From: Mucilaginibacter pankratovii
GTDB taxonomy: Bacteria; Bacteroidota; Bacteroidia; Sphingobacteriales; Sphingobacteriaceae
Assembly: GCF_014773265.1 (NCBI RefSeq)
Contig: NZ_JACWMY010000005.1
Coordinates: 248,001 to 312,000, forward strand
Length of the DNA: 64,000 nucleotides
Reading direction: 5' to 3'
In this document: positions 1 to 7,554 of the stretch, piece by piece
Position numbering within the stretch: the stretch's first letter is position 1
How the letters are laid out: each line of letters begins with the position of its first letter
The notes under the pieces: model-generated
What the model saw: only the letters and a program-made list of their open reading frames with translations
Told to the model about the DNA's origin: nothing
The model's database searches: none
Position numbers and translations under genes: made by a program

Positions 1-935
1 TGTGTATCGTGGCTTAATAAAACGGTTTCGCCGTTGGCGCAATTGATCATGGTAGTGGTAACGTCACCGTTTTTGTAATTGATCTTAGCGTTTTTATGTC
101 CCGGCGACTGCTCCTCTACGTAAGCTGCCAAGCCGCGTGCCTTTGAACTAAATGAAACCAGGCTTGTAAAACGATTGCCGGCGTTAATATTGGCATAATG
201 CATACACGGCCCTGCGCCATGAGTAGGGTAGATGTCGCCATCCTGGTCTATATTATATTGGGTTCGCCATTGTGCTTCGCTTAAGGCATTTGGGCCAAAT
301 TCAACGCCACCGCCATAATACTGCTTTCCGTTATTGAACAATACGCCCCTCAAATTATGCTGATAACCACCTTCGAGGTGAATGATCTCGCCAAACAGAT
401 CCTGCCTTACCATATTTAAGGCGGCCATCACATCACGGCGGTAGCATACGTTCTCCAGTGTCATGTAGGGGATGCCCGTTTTTTCGGATGTATGCACAAT
501 ATCCCAGTGCTCATCTAGGGTTAAACCAGCTATCACTTCGCAGCCAACATACTTGCCGGCTTTCATCGCATCTATAGATTGCTGATAATGAAATGCCCAT
601 GGTGTAGCAATAATAACGGCATCAATATCTTTATGGTCCAGTAAGCGTTTATAAGCATCAAGGCCACCGGTGTATTCTTTAACAGGAGCATGGCCTTTTT
701 TCGCGATGTATTCGCGGCATATTTTTAACGAGCTTTCCTGAATATCGCAAATGGCAACAACTTCAACATCATCGCGCAGCAAACCTTCAGAAATATGGCT
801 CATTCCGCGGGCACCAACGCCAATGTATCCAAGCCTTACTTTTGCCGGTGCCGAAGCAAATAAACTGCCCGAGGGTAAAATAGTGATGCCCGCCGCTGCG
901 ATCGCGCTGTTTCTAATAAACTCTCTTCTTTCCAT
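1..935 (-). CDS. GH109-like NAD-dependent glycosidase (Gfo/Idh/MocA fold), partial
   Basis: The 3' end lies outside the window, so about 311 residues are visible. The protein opens with a twin-arginine signal (MERREFIRNSAIAAAG), predicting Tat export of a cofactor-loaded enzyme. A Rossmann motif GYIGVGARG follows at about residues 33-41. Further on come ENVCYRRDVM, a GGYQHNLRGVLFN-type stretch and HGAGPCMHY, which I recognise as typical of GH109. Members of that family are alpha-N-acetylgalactosaminidases that use NAD for a redox-assisted elimination. The gene is divergent from the LacI-family gene, with a predicted operator and a TACATTTG box between them, so it is probably under the same control. 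Specificity for GalNAc is family-based inference; a general Gfo/Idh oxidoreductase is the alternative. Confidence 0.82.
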   Translation of the reverse strand, partial: MERREFIRNSAIAAAGITILPSGSLFASAPAKVRLGYIGVGARGMSHISEGLLRDDVEVVAICDIQESSLKICREYIAKKGHAPVKEYTGGLDAYKRLLDHKDIDAVIIATPWAFHYQQSIDAMKAGKYVGCEVIAGLTLDEHWDIVHTSEKTGIPYMTLENVCYRRDVMAALNMVRQDLFGEIIHLEGGYQHNLRGVLFNNGKQYYGGGVEFGPNALSEAQWRTQYNIDQDGDIYPTHGAGPCMHYANINAGNRFTSLVSFSSKARGLAAYVEEQSPGHKNAKINYKNGDVTTTMINCANGETVLLSHDT

Positions 936-1022
936 AATGAATTTATTTATGCTATTTATTTTGAGTTACAATGTAGGTTACCACAGATGTCGCATCTGAT
1001 ACAAATGTTGGTTATGATTTTT

Positions 1023-1030
1023 CAAATGTA
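1023..1030 (-). promoter_or_regulatory. Bacteroidota -7 box of the GH109-like gene
   Basis: Read leftward this is TACATTTG, matching TAnnTTTG. It lies about 90 nt upstream of the GH109-like start at 935. Confidence 0.5.
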
Positions 1031-1042
1031 TAAAATTCGTTG

Positions 1043-1056
1043 TGTGTTCGCACACA
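1043..1056. promoter_or_regulatory. Predicted LacI-family operator, site 1
   Basis: TGTGTTCGCACACA is a near-perfect palindrome with a central CG, the usual centre of LacI-family operators. It lies 12 nt upstream of the leftward -7 box at 1030-1023, over the place where the -33 element of the GH109-like gene should be. Four similar copies occur at 2395, 3144, 11446 and 11502. Confidence 0.65.
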
Positions 1057-1258
1057 TTTAATAAAATTTCTAATATTTTATTTTTTAACACTAATTAATA
1101 GCAAAGTTTTAAGGGGAATGAGACATCGTTGGTTCGGAAGATTTAGGGGATATACCACTCCAAAAATTTTAGCCGCGTGCTTGTAAATAGCGTAAAATAT
1201 CCGCTCGTACAGCTAATTAATATATATTTGCAAAGTTTTTAACATACACCAATTAAGA

Positions 1259-2353
1259 ATGTCATCCGGAAAGAACGCAGTTGTAAGAATTAAAGATATT
1301 GCCTTAAAAGCCAAAGTATCAACAGGTACCGTTGATAGGGTTATCCACAACCGTGGCCGGGTGGCCGAAGATGTAAAAGAACGCGTACTGAAGATTCTGA
1401 AAGAGCTTAATTACGAGCCTAATATCATGGCCCGCATGCTGGGCTCAAAAAAGCAATATGTTTTTGCCGCTTTATTGCCCGATCACACCTATGATGCTTT
1501 CTGGATGGCCCCTAAGCTGGGTATTGAAAAGGCCGAGCAGGATCTGAGACAATATGGTGTAAGCGTTGAGCAATACGTTTTTAACCCGCACGATCCGCAG
1601 GATTATGTAAAAATGGCTAACAAGCTGACAAAGAAGAACCCGGATGGTATTCTGCTATCGCCTATATATTATAACGAAACGCTCCCGTTTTTTGAGAAAT
1701 GGAACGAGGCAAAAATACCTTTCGTGTTGTTTAACACGCAGATAGCCGAGTACGACCCCTTGAGCTATATAGGCCAGGATTCGTACCAGAGCGGCTTATT
1801 GGCTGCCAAACTGGTGCATTACGGCCAGCCAAACCCATGCTCAATACTGATAGCGCATATTGATGAGGAAATGAGCAATGCGCAGCACCTGGTAAAAAAA
1901 GAGCAGGGTTTCCGCAATTATTTTATTCAGCAAAACCTGGCGCATCACTATAATATTATAAGTACAGAACTAAACCGATCCAGCCAATCAGGTTTTATAA
2001 AAAAGCTGGATGAGATCTTAGAGAGCACCTTAGACTTGAAACAGATCTTTGTTACTACATCGCAGGCTTACGATATTGCTAAGTACCTGAACCAAAGGCA
2101 TGTTAAAAACATTAAGCTGATAGGGTACGATTTAATAGCTCCAAATCTTTACTACCTCGAAAATGGCGACATCAGCTTCCTCATCAACCAAAACCCGAAA
2201 GGGCAGGGGTATTGGGGGATATACCAATTGGCAGAGCACCTTGTATTTAAAAAGGAAGTCCCTATCCTTAAATATCTCCCGCTGGATGTGGTAACCAACG
2301 AAAACCTCAACTACTTCCGCGACGAGAAAAGCGATACCTTTGTAGAAATTTAA
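1259..2353 (+). CDS. LacI-family transcriptional regulator of the glycan locus
   Basis: The 364-residue length is normal for the family. Residues 9-60 form the LacI helix-turn-helix and hinge (IKDIALKAKVSTGTVDRV, then NRGRV and LNYEPNIMARML). The remainder is a periplasmic-binding-protein-like effector domain, including YIGQDSYQSG and a C-terminal FLINQNPKGQGYWG segment. The TVDRVIHNRGRV version of the recognition region is common in Bacteroidota regulators next to sugar genes. The gene is flanked by the GH109-like gene and by genes preceded by a shared palindrome, so it is the obvious candidate to bind that palindrome. The effector is unknown; GalNAc or a phosphorylated derivative is a guess from context. 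Sites lie over or beside promoters, which favours repression. Confidence 0.88.
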   Translation: MSSGKNAVVRIKDIALKAKVSTGTVDRVIHNRGRVAEDVKERVLKILKELNYEPNIMARMLGSKKQYVFAALLPDHTYDAFWMAPKLGIEKAEQDLRQYGVSVEQYVFNPHDPQDYVKMANKLTKKNPDGILLSPIYYNETLPFFEKWNEAKIPFVLFNTQIAEYDPLSYIGQDSYQSGLLAAKLVHYGQPNPCSILIAHIDEEMSNAQHLVKKEQGFRNYFIQQNLAHHYNIISTELNRSSQSGFIKKLDEILESTLDLKQIFVTTSQAYDIAKYLNQRHVKNIKLIGYDLIAPNLYYLENGDISFLINQNPKGQGYWGIYQLAEHLVFKKEVPILKYLPLDVVTNENLNYFRDEKSDTFVEI

Positions 2354-2388
2354 TTTCAACAAATAAATTTTAGCGGCGCTGTTTTATA

Positions 2389-2408
2389 TATATTTGTGTT
2401 CGAGCACG
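2389..2408 (+). promoter_or_regulatory. Promoter -7 box with overlapping operator, site 2
   Basis: TATATTTG at 2389-2396 fits TAnnTTTG. TGTGTTCGAGCACG at 2395-2408 overlaps its end and covers the expected start of transcription, so a bound regulator would block initiation of the gene at 2431. Confidence 0.6.
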
Positions 2409-2430
2409 CATATTATATCGCTCGATAAAA

Positions 2431-3075
2431 ATGAAGCAGTTTAAAAGCCGTCACCTACCCAAACATACTGCCGATAAAGGCATGAAAAGTATTTCTGCTT
2501 TTTTAGACGGGGAGGAGCGGCAGCAAATTGATAATGCTCCCTGGGACGACACGGGCGATCTGCCGCTGGTTTCTTTTTCGCTCGCGCACAATCAACAAGG
2601 GATCTATTTAAAATACAGCGTAAAGGAGAAGCACATGCTTGCCCATTATAAAAATATTAACGACCCCGTTTACAAAGATAGCTGTGTAGAGTTTTTTATT
2701 GCCTTTGCTGGCGATCGCGCTTACTATAATTTTGAATTTAATAGCATAGGAACCGCCCTCTGCGGCTTTGGCGACGGTAAAAACGATAGGGAAGACTTAC
2801 CTGTTGATATCATTGCAACTATAAATACCTTAAGTACCGTAGAGCACCAAGACACCGAAACCGGTTTGTATAATTGGGAGCTTACGCTGTTTTTTCCTTT
2901 TGAGGTGTTTACGCATCATCATATAAATAATGTTACAGGGGAGGCTTGCCGTGTAAATTTTTATAAATGCGGCGACGAGTTACCCGAGCCTCATTTCTTG
3001 AGTTGGACACCTATAAACCATCCATATCCCGAGTTTCATCTACCTGGGATGTTTGGTTCTGTGGTGTTTGTATAA
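2431..3075 (+). CDS. CBM9-like (DOMON-type) carbohydrate-binding protein
   Basis: The protein has 214 residues and no visible signal peptide. The pattern APWDDTGDLP, then FSLAHNQQGIYLKYSVKE, VYKDSCVEFFIAF and FEFNSIGTAL, is that of the carbohydrate-binding family 9-like beta-sandwich proteins frequent in Bacteroidota. A C-terminal LSWTPINHPYPEFHLPGMFG motif also recurs in the group. Such domains bind sugars or haem; the isolated cytoplasmic-looking form here has no known reaction. It is a single gene with its own operator and promoter, separate from the galE run, so it is probably co-induced with the rest of the locus. Confidence 0.72.
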   Translation: MKQFKSRHLPKHTADKGMKSISAFLDGEERQQIDNAPWDDTGDLPLVSFSLAHNQQGIYLKYSVKEKHMLAHYKNINDPVYKDSCVEFFIAFAGDRAYYNFEFNSIGTALCGFGDGKNDREDLPVDIIATINTLSTVEHQDTETGLYNWELTLFFPFEVFTHHHINNVTGEACRVNFYKCGDELPEPHFLSWTPINHPYPEFHLPGMFGSVVFV

Positions 3076-3143
3076 GCGATTCTCAATTATTCCTCTTTCA
3101 TTAATTCTCTATTAATCAATTAAATAAAAAATATTTTTAAAAA

Positions 3144-3177
3144 TGTGCGCGCACACGCAAATTAAATCACATATTTG
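3144..3177 (+). promoter_or_regulatory. Operator site 3 and -7 box of the galE operon
   Basis: TGTGCGCGCACACG (3144-3157) includes a perfect 12-bp palindrome. A CATATTTG box follows at 3170-3177. The 12-nt gap between operator and box is the same as at site 1, which supports a common regulatory arrangement. Confidence 0.62.
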
Positions 3178-3260
3178 TGAACTGATGTTGGGGAATATGT
3201 AATTGCCTAATTGGCGTAAAATATTCATCAAAATATAACCTATCAACAACACATAACATT

Positions 3261-4301
3261 ATGAGCGCTTTAAAAAAAGGGAAGATCTTAGTTACCGGCG
3301 GAACGGGTTACATTGGTTCGCACACAGTTGTTGAATTGCAAAACAGCGGTTACGAGGTTATTATATTAGATAATCTGTCCAATTCAAACATTAAGGTGCT
3401 GGTGCAAATAACTGCCATAACCGGTAAAAGGCCTCAATTTATCCAGCTCGACTTGCGCGATAAAGTGGCGCTTACTGAATTTATCAGCGGGCAGGGGGAT
3501 ATTACCGGGCTTATCCATTTTGCCGCATCAAAATCGGTTGGCGAATCGGTTAAAGAACCATTACTTTATTACGAGAATAACATCTGCACGCTGGTGAATT
3601 TGCTTGGTGCATTTGTCGGGCGTAAGATCAATTTTGTGTTTTCATCATCATGTACGGTTTACGGTCAGCCGGATGTATTGCCTGTTGCCGAAACCGCACC
3701 CGTAAAAACTGCCGAATCGCCGTATGGCAATACCAAGCAGATAGGCGAGGAGATCCTTCGCGAAACTGCCGATGCCGGCAGCGATCTTAAAGTTATCGCC
3801 CTGCGTTATTTTAACCCGGTGGGTGCACACGCCTCGGCATTAATAGGCGAACTGCCAAACGGCGTTCCGCAAAACCTGGTACCCTTTGTAACGCAAACCG
3901 CCATTGGTAAACGCGATTTTTTAACCGTTTACGGCGATGATTACGATACCCCCGATGGCAGCTGTATTCGCGACTATATCCATGTCGTAGACCTCGCCAG
4001 GGCGCACGTGGCAGCCATTGCTCGTATGGAAGCCGAAAAGATGGACTCGGTTTACGAAACCTTCAACATCGGTACAGGCAACGGCAATTCGGTATTGGAG
4101 GTGATTCACGCCTTTCAGCGGGTAAACAGTGTGGCGCTTAATTTCCGCATCGGCGCCCCGCGCGAAGGCGACATCATGAAGATCTGGGGAGATGTGGACA
4201 AAGCCGCCACCGTGCTCAACTGGAAAGCTGAGCTAACGCTTGATGATATGCTTAGCTCAGCCTGGGCATGGGAAAAATATATCAACAGTAATCCTTATTA
4301 A
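3261..4301 (+). CDS. galE: UDP-glucose/UDP-GlcNAc 4-epimerase
   Basis: The enzyme interconverts UDP-galactose and UDP-glucose, and in many family members also UDP-GalNAc and UDP-GlcNAc. The 346-residue protein is a full-length extended short-chain dehydrogenase. The NAD-binding GGTGYIGSH lies near residues 13-21, the catalytic Ser region FSSSCTVYG near 127-135, and the YxxxK pair at Y155 and K159. The gene is first in a tight run with a glycosidase (2-nt gap), a NahK-like kinase and NagB::PIG-L. That company suggests a role in GalNAc/Gal use rather than envelope synthesis, similar in logic to the lacto-N-biose cluster of bifidobacteria. Which N-acetylated substrates it accepts cannot be read from the sequence alone. 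Confidence 0.92.
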   Translation: MSALKKGKILVTGGTGYIGSHTVVELQNSGYEVIILDNLSNSNIKVLVQITAITGKRPQFIQLDLRDKVALTEFISGQGDITGLIHFAASKSVGESVKEPLLYYENNICTLVNLLGAFVGRKINFVFSSSCTVYGQPDVLPVAETAPVKTAESPYGNTKQIGEEILRETADAGSDLKVIALRYFNPVGAHASALIGELPNGVPQNLVPFVTQTAIGKRDFLTVYGDDYDTPDGSCIRDYIHVVDLARAHVAAIARMEAEKMDSVYETFNIGTGNGNSVLEVIHAFQRVNSVALNFRIGAPREGDIMKIWGDVDKAATVLNWKAELTLDDMLSSAWAWEKYINSNPY

Positions 4302-4303
4302 TA

Positions 4304-6301
4304 ATGGCAAGGTTCAACAGAACTGTATTTGTATTGGCGATTGCTTTAGCTTGCTGCTGCGGGCAAAGCTTTGCGCAAATAACCTACAGCGGCGTGCAGC
4401 CCGGTAAAGCGGCTGTGACGCTGGCAAAGGGGGGCATAACGCTGCAAAACAAAGTGTTGCGCCTATCACTATTGGTTAACGATGGAAAAATAGGTATCGC
4501 CTCTTTTGATGATAAGCAAACGCAATCGCATCTCCGTTTGTCCAACGCCCCGCTTTTTGAAATAACACAAGGCGACGGTGCAATCATCAGCTCCAATGAT
4601 TTCCTGTTAACCGGTAACCCGAAGATCATCATTACCGACTATAAAAAGCCCGGCAAAGAAGTACAAGCAATACTGAGAAACGCAAAAGCGGGCATAACCG
4701 TAAATTGGCAGGCTATCCTAACCGATGGTGCCAATTTTGTAACCCAAATTTTTACTTTCCAAAGCGCCGCTTCGGTTAAGATCAGCAAGATAACCCTGGT
4801 TAAACTGCCCTCATCGGCAGGCTTAAAGCAGGTAGGCACGGTTGACGGTTCGCCATTGGTTAAGGGCACTATGTTTTTCGCTTTGGAGCATCCGATGAGT
4901 CAGGCGAGCGCCATAAAGGCTTTCACCACCGTGTATTTGCCAAGGCAGGAAGCGCTTAAAGTAGGGCAGCCGCTAACCATATCCGCGGTATTTGGCGTTA
5001 CGCCTAAAGGGCAATTACGCAGAGGGTTTCTTTACTATACCGAACTGGCACGCGCGCAATCCTACAAGCAGGTATTGCACTATAACTCCTGGTTCGATCT
5101 TTCATGGGTAGACAGGAAGCTCAGCGAAACTGACTGCCTCGACAGGATAACCGTATTTACCGATAGCCTCGTAAAAAAACGGCATGTAAAAATGGATGCC
5201 TTTTTGTTTGATGATGGCTGGGACGATAATCAATCGCTTTGGCAATTTAACAGCGGTTTCCCCAATGGCTTTAGCAAACTATCCGCAGCTACCAAAGCAA
5301 GCGGTGCAGCTTTAGGCGTTTGGGTGTCGCCATGGGGCGGGTACGATGAGCCAAAATTACAGCGACTGGCGTTTGGCATAAAACAATCCCCTCCGTTCGA
5401 AACTAACGATAACGGTTTCTCGTTAACCGGTCCGGTTTACAATAAGCGCTTCCGCGCTGTTACCACCCGGTTCATTAAGGATTACAATGTGGCCATGTTT
5501 AAGTTTGATGGCGTGGGTGCGGGCAACGGTGCAAATGGCGCCAGCATTACCTACCAAAAAGATATTGAAGCATTTTTAAGCTTGATAAACGGCTTGCGGG
5601 AAGAGAAGCCCAATCTGTACCTCAGCCTAACGGTGGGTACCTGGCCATCGGCTTACTGGCTTAAATACGGCGATGCCATCTGGCGTGCAGGCGACGATAC
5701 CGGCCTTGCCGGCGACGGCCCCAAACGCCAGCAATGGATCACCTATAAAGACGGGCAGGCCTATCAAAATATCGTAAAGCGTGCGCCGCTGTTCCCGCTT
5801 AACTCGCTCATGTATCATGGTGTTTGTATAGCGGCAAACGGCTTGCCGGGCAAACTGGAGATGGACGATAAAAACATTGCCGATGAGATCTGGGCATTCT
5901 TCGGCACCGGCACAGGGTTGCAGGAGTTGTACGCAGATCCGCATAAACTTAGTACCAACAATTGGGATTGTATTAAAACCGCGGCCAACTGGGCAAGGGC
6001 AAATAAAAAAGCGCTGGCAGATACCCACTGGTTTGGCGGCGACCCGCTAAAGAGCCAGGTATACGGCTACGCGGGCTGGGCTGCAGGCAAGGGCGTGCTT
6101 ACCATCCGCAATCCAACCGCACAAACGCAAACCTTTACGGTTAAAGTGAGAGATGTGTTAGATTTGCCGTCCACCTCAACAGATAATTACCGGTTTTTTG
6201 ATGCCCGGGATGCTAAACACCCGCAGGTTTATGCCGGTCGCGCCATCAAAATAACACTTGCACCTTACGAAGTGAAGGTAATGGATGCCAAACCATTTTA
6301 A
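4304..6301 (+). CDS. Secreted (beta/alpha)8 glycosidase, candidate alpha-galactosidase/alpha-N-acetylgalactosaminidase
   Basis: The 665-residue protein starts with a signal peptide ending near SFAQ. Residues 25-240 look like a beta-sandwich domain. The barrel begins around HYNSWFDLSWVD, with LFDDGWDD and LGVWVSPWGGY on following strands. MFKFDGVG supplies a candidate nucleophile, D402, and WRAGDDTG a candidate acid/base at D464 or D465. This arrangement resembles clan GH-D enzymes (GH27/GH36) and the GH31 branch with alpha-GalNAcase activity; some relatives carry a misleading enterotoxin label. A short beta domain ends the protein. The 2-nt distance to galE implies translational coupling. Exact family and substrate are uncertain, but a retaining alpha-glycosidase acting on Gal or GalNAc fits the locus. 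Confidence 0.75.
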   Translation: MARFNRTVFVLAIALACCCGQSFAQITYSGVQPGKAAVTLAKGGITLQNKVLRLSLLVNDGKIGIASFDDKQTQSHLRLSNAPLFEITQGDGAIISSNDFLLTGNPKIIITDYKKPGKEVQAILRNAKAGITVNWQAILTDGANFVTQIFTFQSAASVKISKITLVKLPSSAGLKQVGTVDGSPLVKGTMFFALEHPMSQASAIKAFTTVYLPRQEALKVGQPLTISAVFGVTPKGQLRRGFLYYTELARAQSYKQVLHYNSWFDLSWVDRKLSETDCLDRITVFTDSLVKKRHVKMDAFLFDDGWDDNQSLWQFNSGFPNGFSKLSAATKASGAALGVWVSPWGGYDEPKLQRLAFGIKQSPPFETNDNGFSLTGPVYNKRFRAVTTRFIKDYNVAMFKFDGVGAGNGANGASITYQKDIEAFLSLINGLREEKPNLYLSLTVGTWPSAYWLKYGDAIWRAGDDTGLAGDGPKRQQWITYKDGQAYQNIVKRAPLFPLNSLMYHGVCIAANGLPGKLEMDDKNIADEIWAFFGTGTGLQELYADPHKLSTNNWDCIKTAANWARANKKALADTHWFGGDPLKSQVYGYAGWAAGKGVLTIRNPTAQTQTFTVKVRDVLDLPSTSTDNYRFFDARDAKHPQVYAGRAIKITLAPYEVKVMDAKPF

Positions 6302-6355
6302 ATACCTGGCAATTAATAGTATATAACAAAAAGGTTTAGATAAATTGCAGTATAA

Positions 6356-7531
6356 ATGCATACGAATGAAATGAAATATAATTTTTCGGGTATCATAACA
6401 CAGTTCAGCATCGGGGAAGGTTCGTTCGAGATAAAACCCTTTGGTTCGGGGCATATCAACGATACCTACCGGGTAAAAAGCCCCGTAAATGGCCGCGACT
6501 ACCTGTTGCAAAAGATAAACGATTATGTATTTAAGGATGTGAACGGGCTGATGAACAATATGCTGTACGTTACCAACCATCTGAAACAAAAAATTTATAA
6601 AGCAGGCGGCGACCCGGATAAGGAAGTTTTAACCCTTATTCCCTGCAATAACGGGTTGTATTATTGCCGGGATGAGCATGGCGGCTACTGGCGCATGACC
6701 ACCTTTTTGCATAACACCAAAAGCTACGACCTGGTTACCGCGGGCAACCAGGCCTATCAGGGCGGGGTGGCATTCGGTAGGTTTCAATATCTACTATGCG
6801 ATATGGGGGCCGAAATGCTGGTAGATACTATCCCCAATTTTTTAAATATCGAATTCAGGCTGTGGGAATTGAGTCAGGCCATAGAGAACAACGCTGCCGA
6901 CCGGTTAAGCACAGTATCTGCCGAGCTTGATTTTTTACTGAGCCGTGCCGATAGCATGAAGGACATACTACAATGGGGCCGCGCAGGTATTTTGCCCTTA
7001 CGCATCACCCATAACGATACCAAATTCAATAACATCCTGCTTGATGAACAGGATAACATCCAATGCGTTATCGACCTGGATACCGTAATGCCCGGATATG
7101 TAGCTTATGACTTTGGCGACGCTATCCGCAGCATCATCAGCACCGCCGCCGAGGATGAGGTAAATTTGGAGGCCATACAACTGAACATCCACTTGTTTGA
7201 GGAGTTCACCAAAGGTTACCTCAGCCAAACCATTTCCTTTTTAAGCGAGCAGGAACTCAAATCGCTCATCAAAGGCGTGTTGCTGTTGCCCTACATGCAG
7301 GCCGTTAGGTTTTTAACCGATTACCTGAATGGTGATACCTACTATAAAACCCAGTTTGCCGGGCATAACCTGCAGCGCACCCTTGCCCAAATGCAATTGT
7401 TGAAAATGCTGGAGCTGAATAAGGAAAAATTGACCACAATCATCGAGCGCGAATGGTTTGGCTCATATAACAGTCGCGCCGCATCAAAACAACCAGTTGC
7501 CTTTCACGGTGTACAAACCCAACGCCTTTAA
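6356..7531 (+). CDS. NahK-like N-acetylhexosamine 1-kinase (APH fold), first copy
   Basis: This 391-residue protein has the aminoglycoside-phosphotransferase/choline-kinase fold. The nucleotide loop is FGSGHINDTY near residues 29-38. The catalytic loop ITHNDTKFNN has H219 and D221, and the metal-binding VIDLDTVMPG has D240 and D242. Close relatives are called N-acetylhexosamine 1-kinase, and older labels call them mucin desulfatase. They phosphorylate GlcNAc or GalNAc at C1 with ATP. The gene is third in the galE operon and just upstream of NagB::PIG-L, which supports an N-acetylhexosamine substrate. A paralogue at 11560 has the same motifs. The exact sugar is unproven. Confidence 0.78.
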   Translation: MHTNEMKYNFSGIITQFSIGEGSFEIKPFGSGHINDTYRVKSPVNGRDYLLQKINDYVFKDVNGLMNNMLYVTNHLKQKIYKAGGDPDKEVLTLIPCNNGLYYCRDEHGGYWRMTTFLHNTKSYDLVTAGNQAYQGGVAFGRFQYLLCDMGAEMLVDTIPNFLNIEFRLWELSQAIENNAADRLSTVSAELDFLLSRADSMKDILQWGRAGILPLRITHNDTKFNNILLDEQDNIQCVIDLDTVMPGYVAYDFGDAIRSIISTAAEDEVNLEAIQLNIHLFEEFTKGYLSQTISFLSEQELKSLIKGVLLLPYMQAVRFLTDYLNGDTYYKTQFAGHNLQRTLAQMQLLKMLELNKEKLTTIIEREWFGSYNSRAASKQPVAFHGVQTQRL

Positions 7532-7554
7532 TTATCACACCTAACCATAATATA

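Larger units (their letters stand above)
936..1258. other. Divergent control region between GH109-like gene and lacI-type gene
   Basis: The stretch is AT-rich and has no gene. It contains one operator-like palindrome (1043-1056), a leftward TAnnTTTG box (1030-1023) and a rightward TATATTTG box (1223-1230) that is the likely -7 element of the regulator gene. Confidence 0.6.

Noticed and set aside
751..999. 82-residue rightward frame
   Set aside because: It is antisense to the start of the GH109-like gene, whose signal peptide and Rossmann motif are clear.
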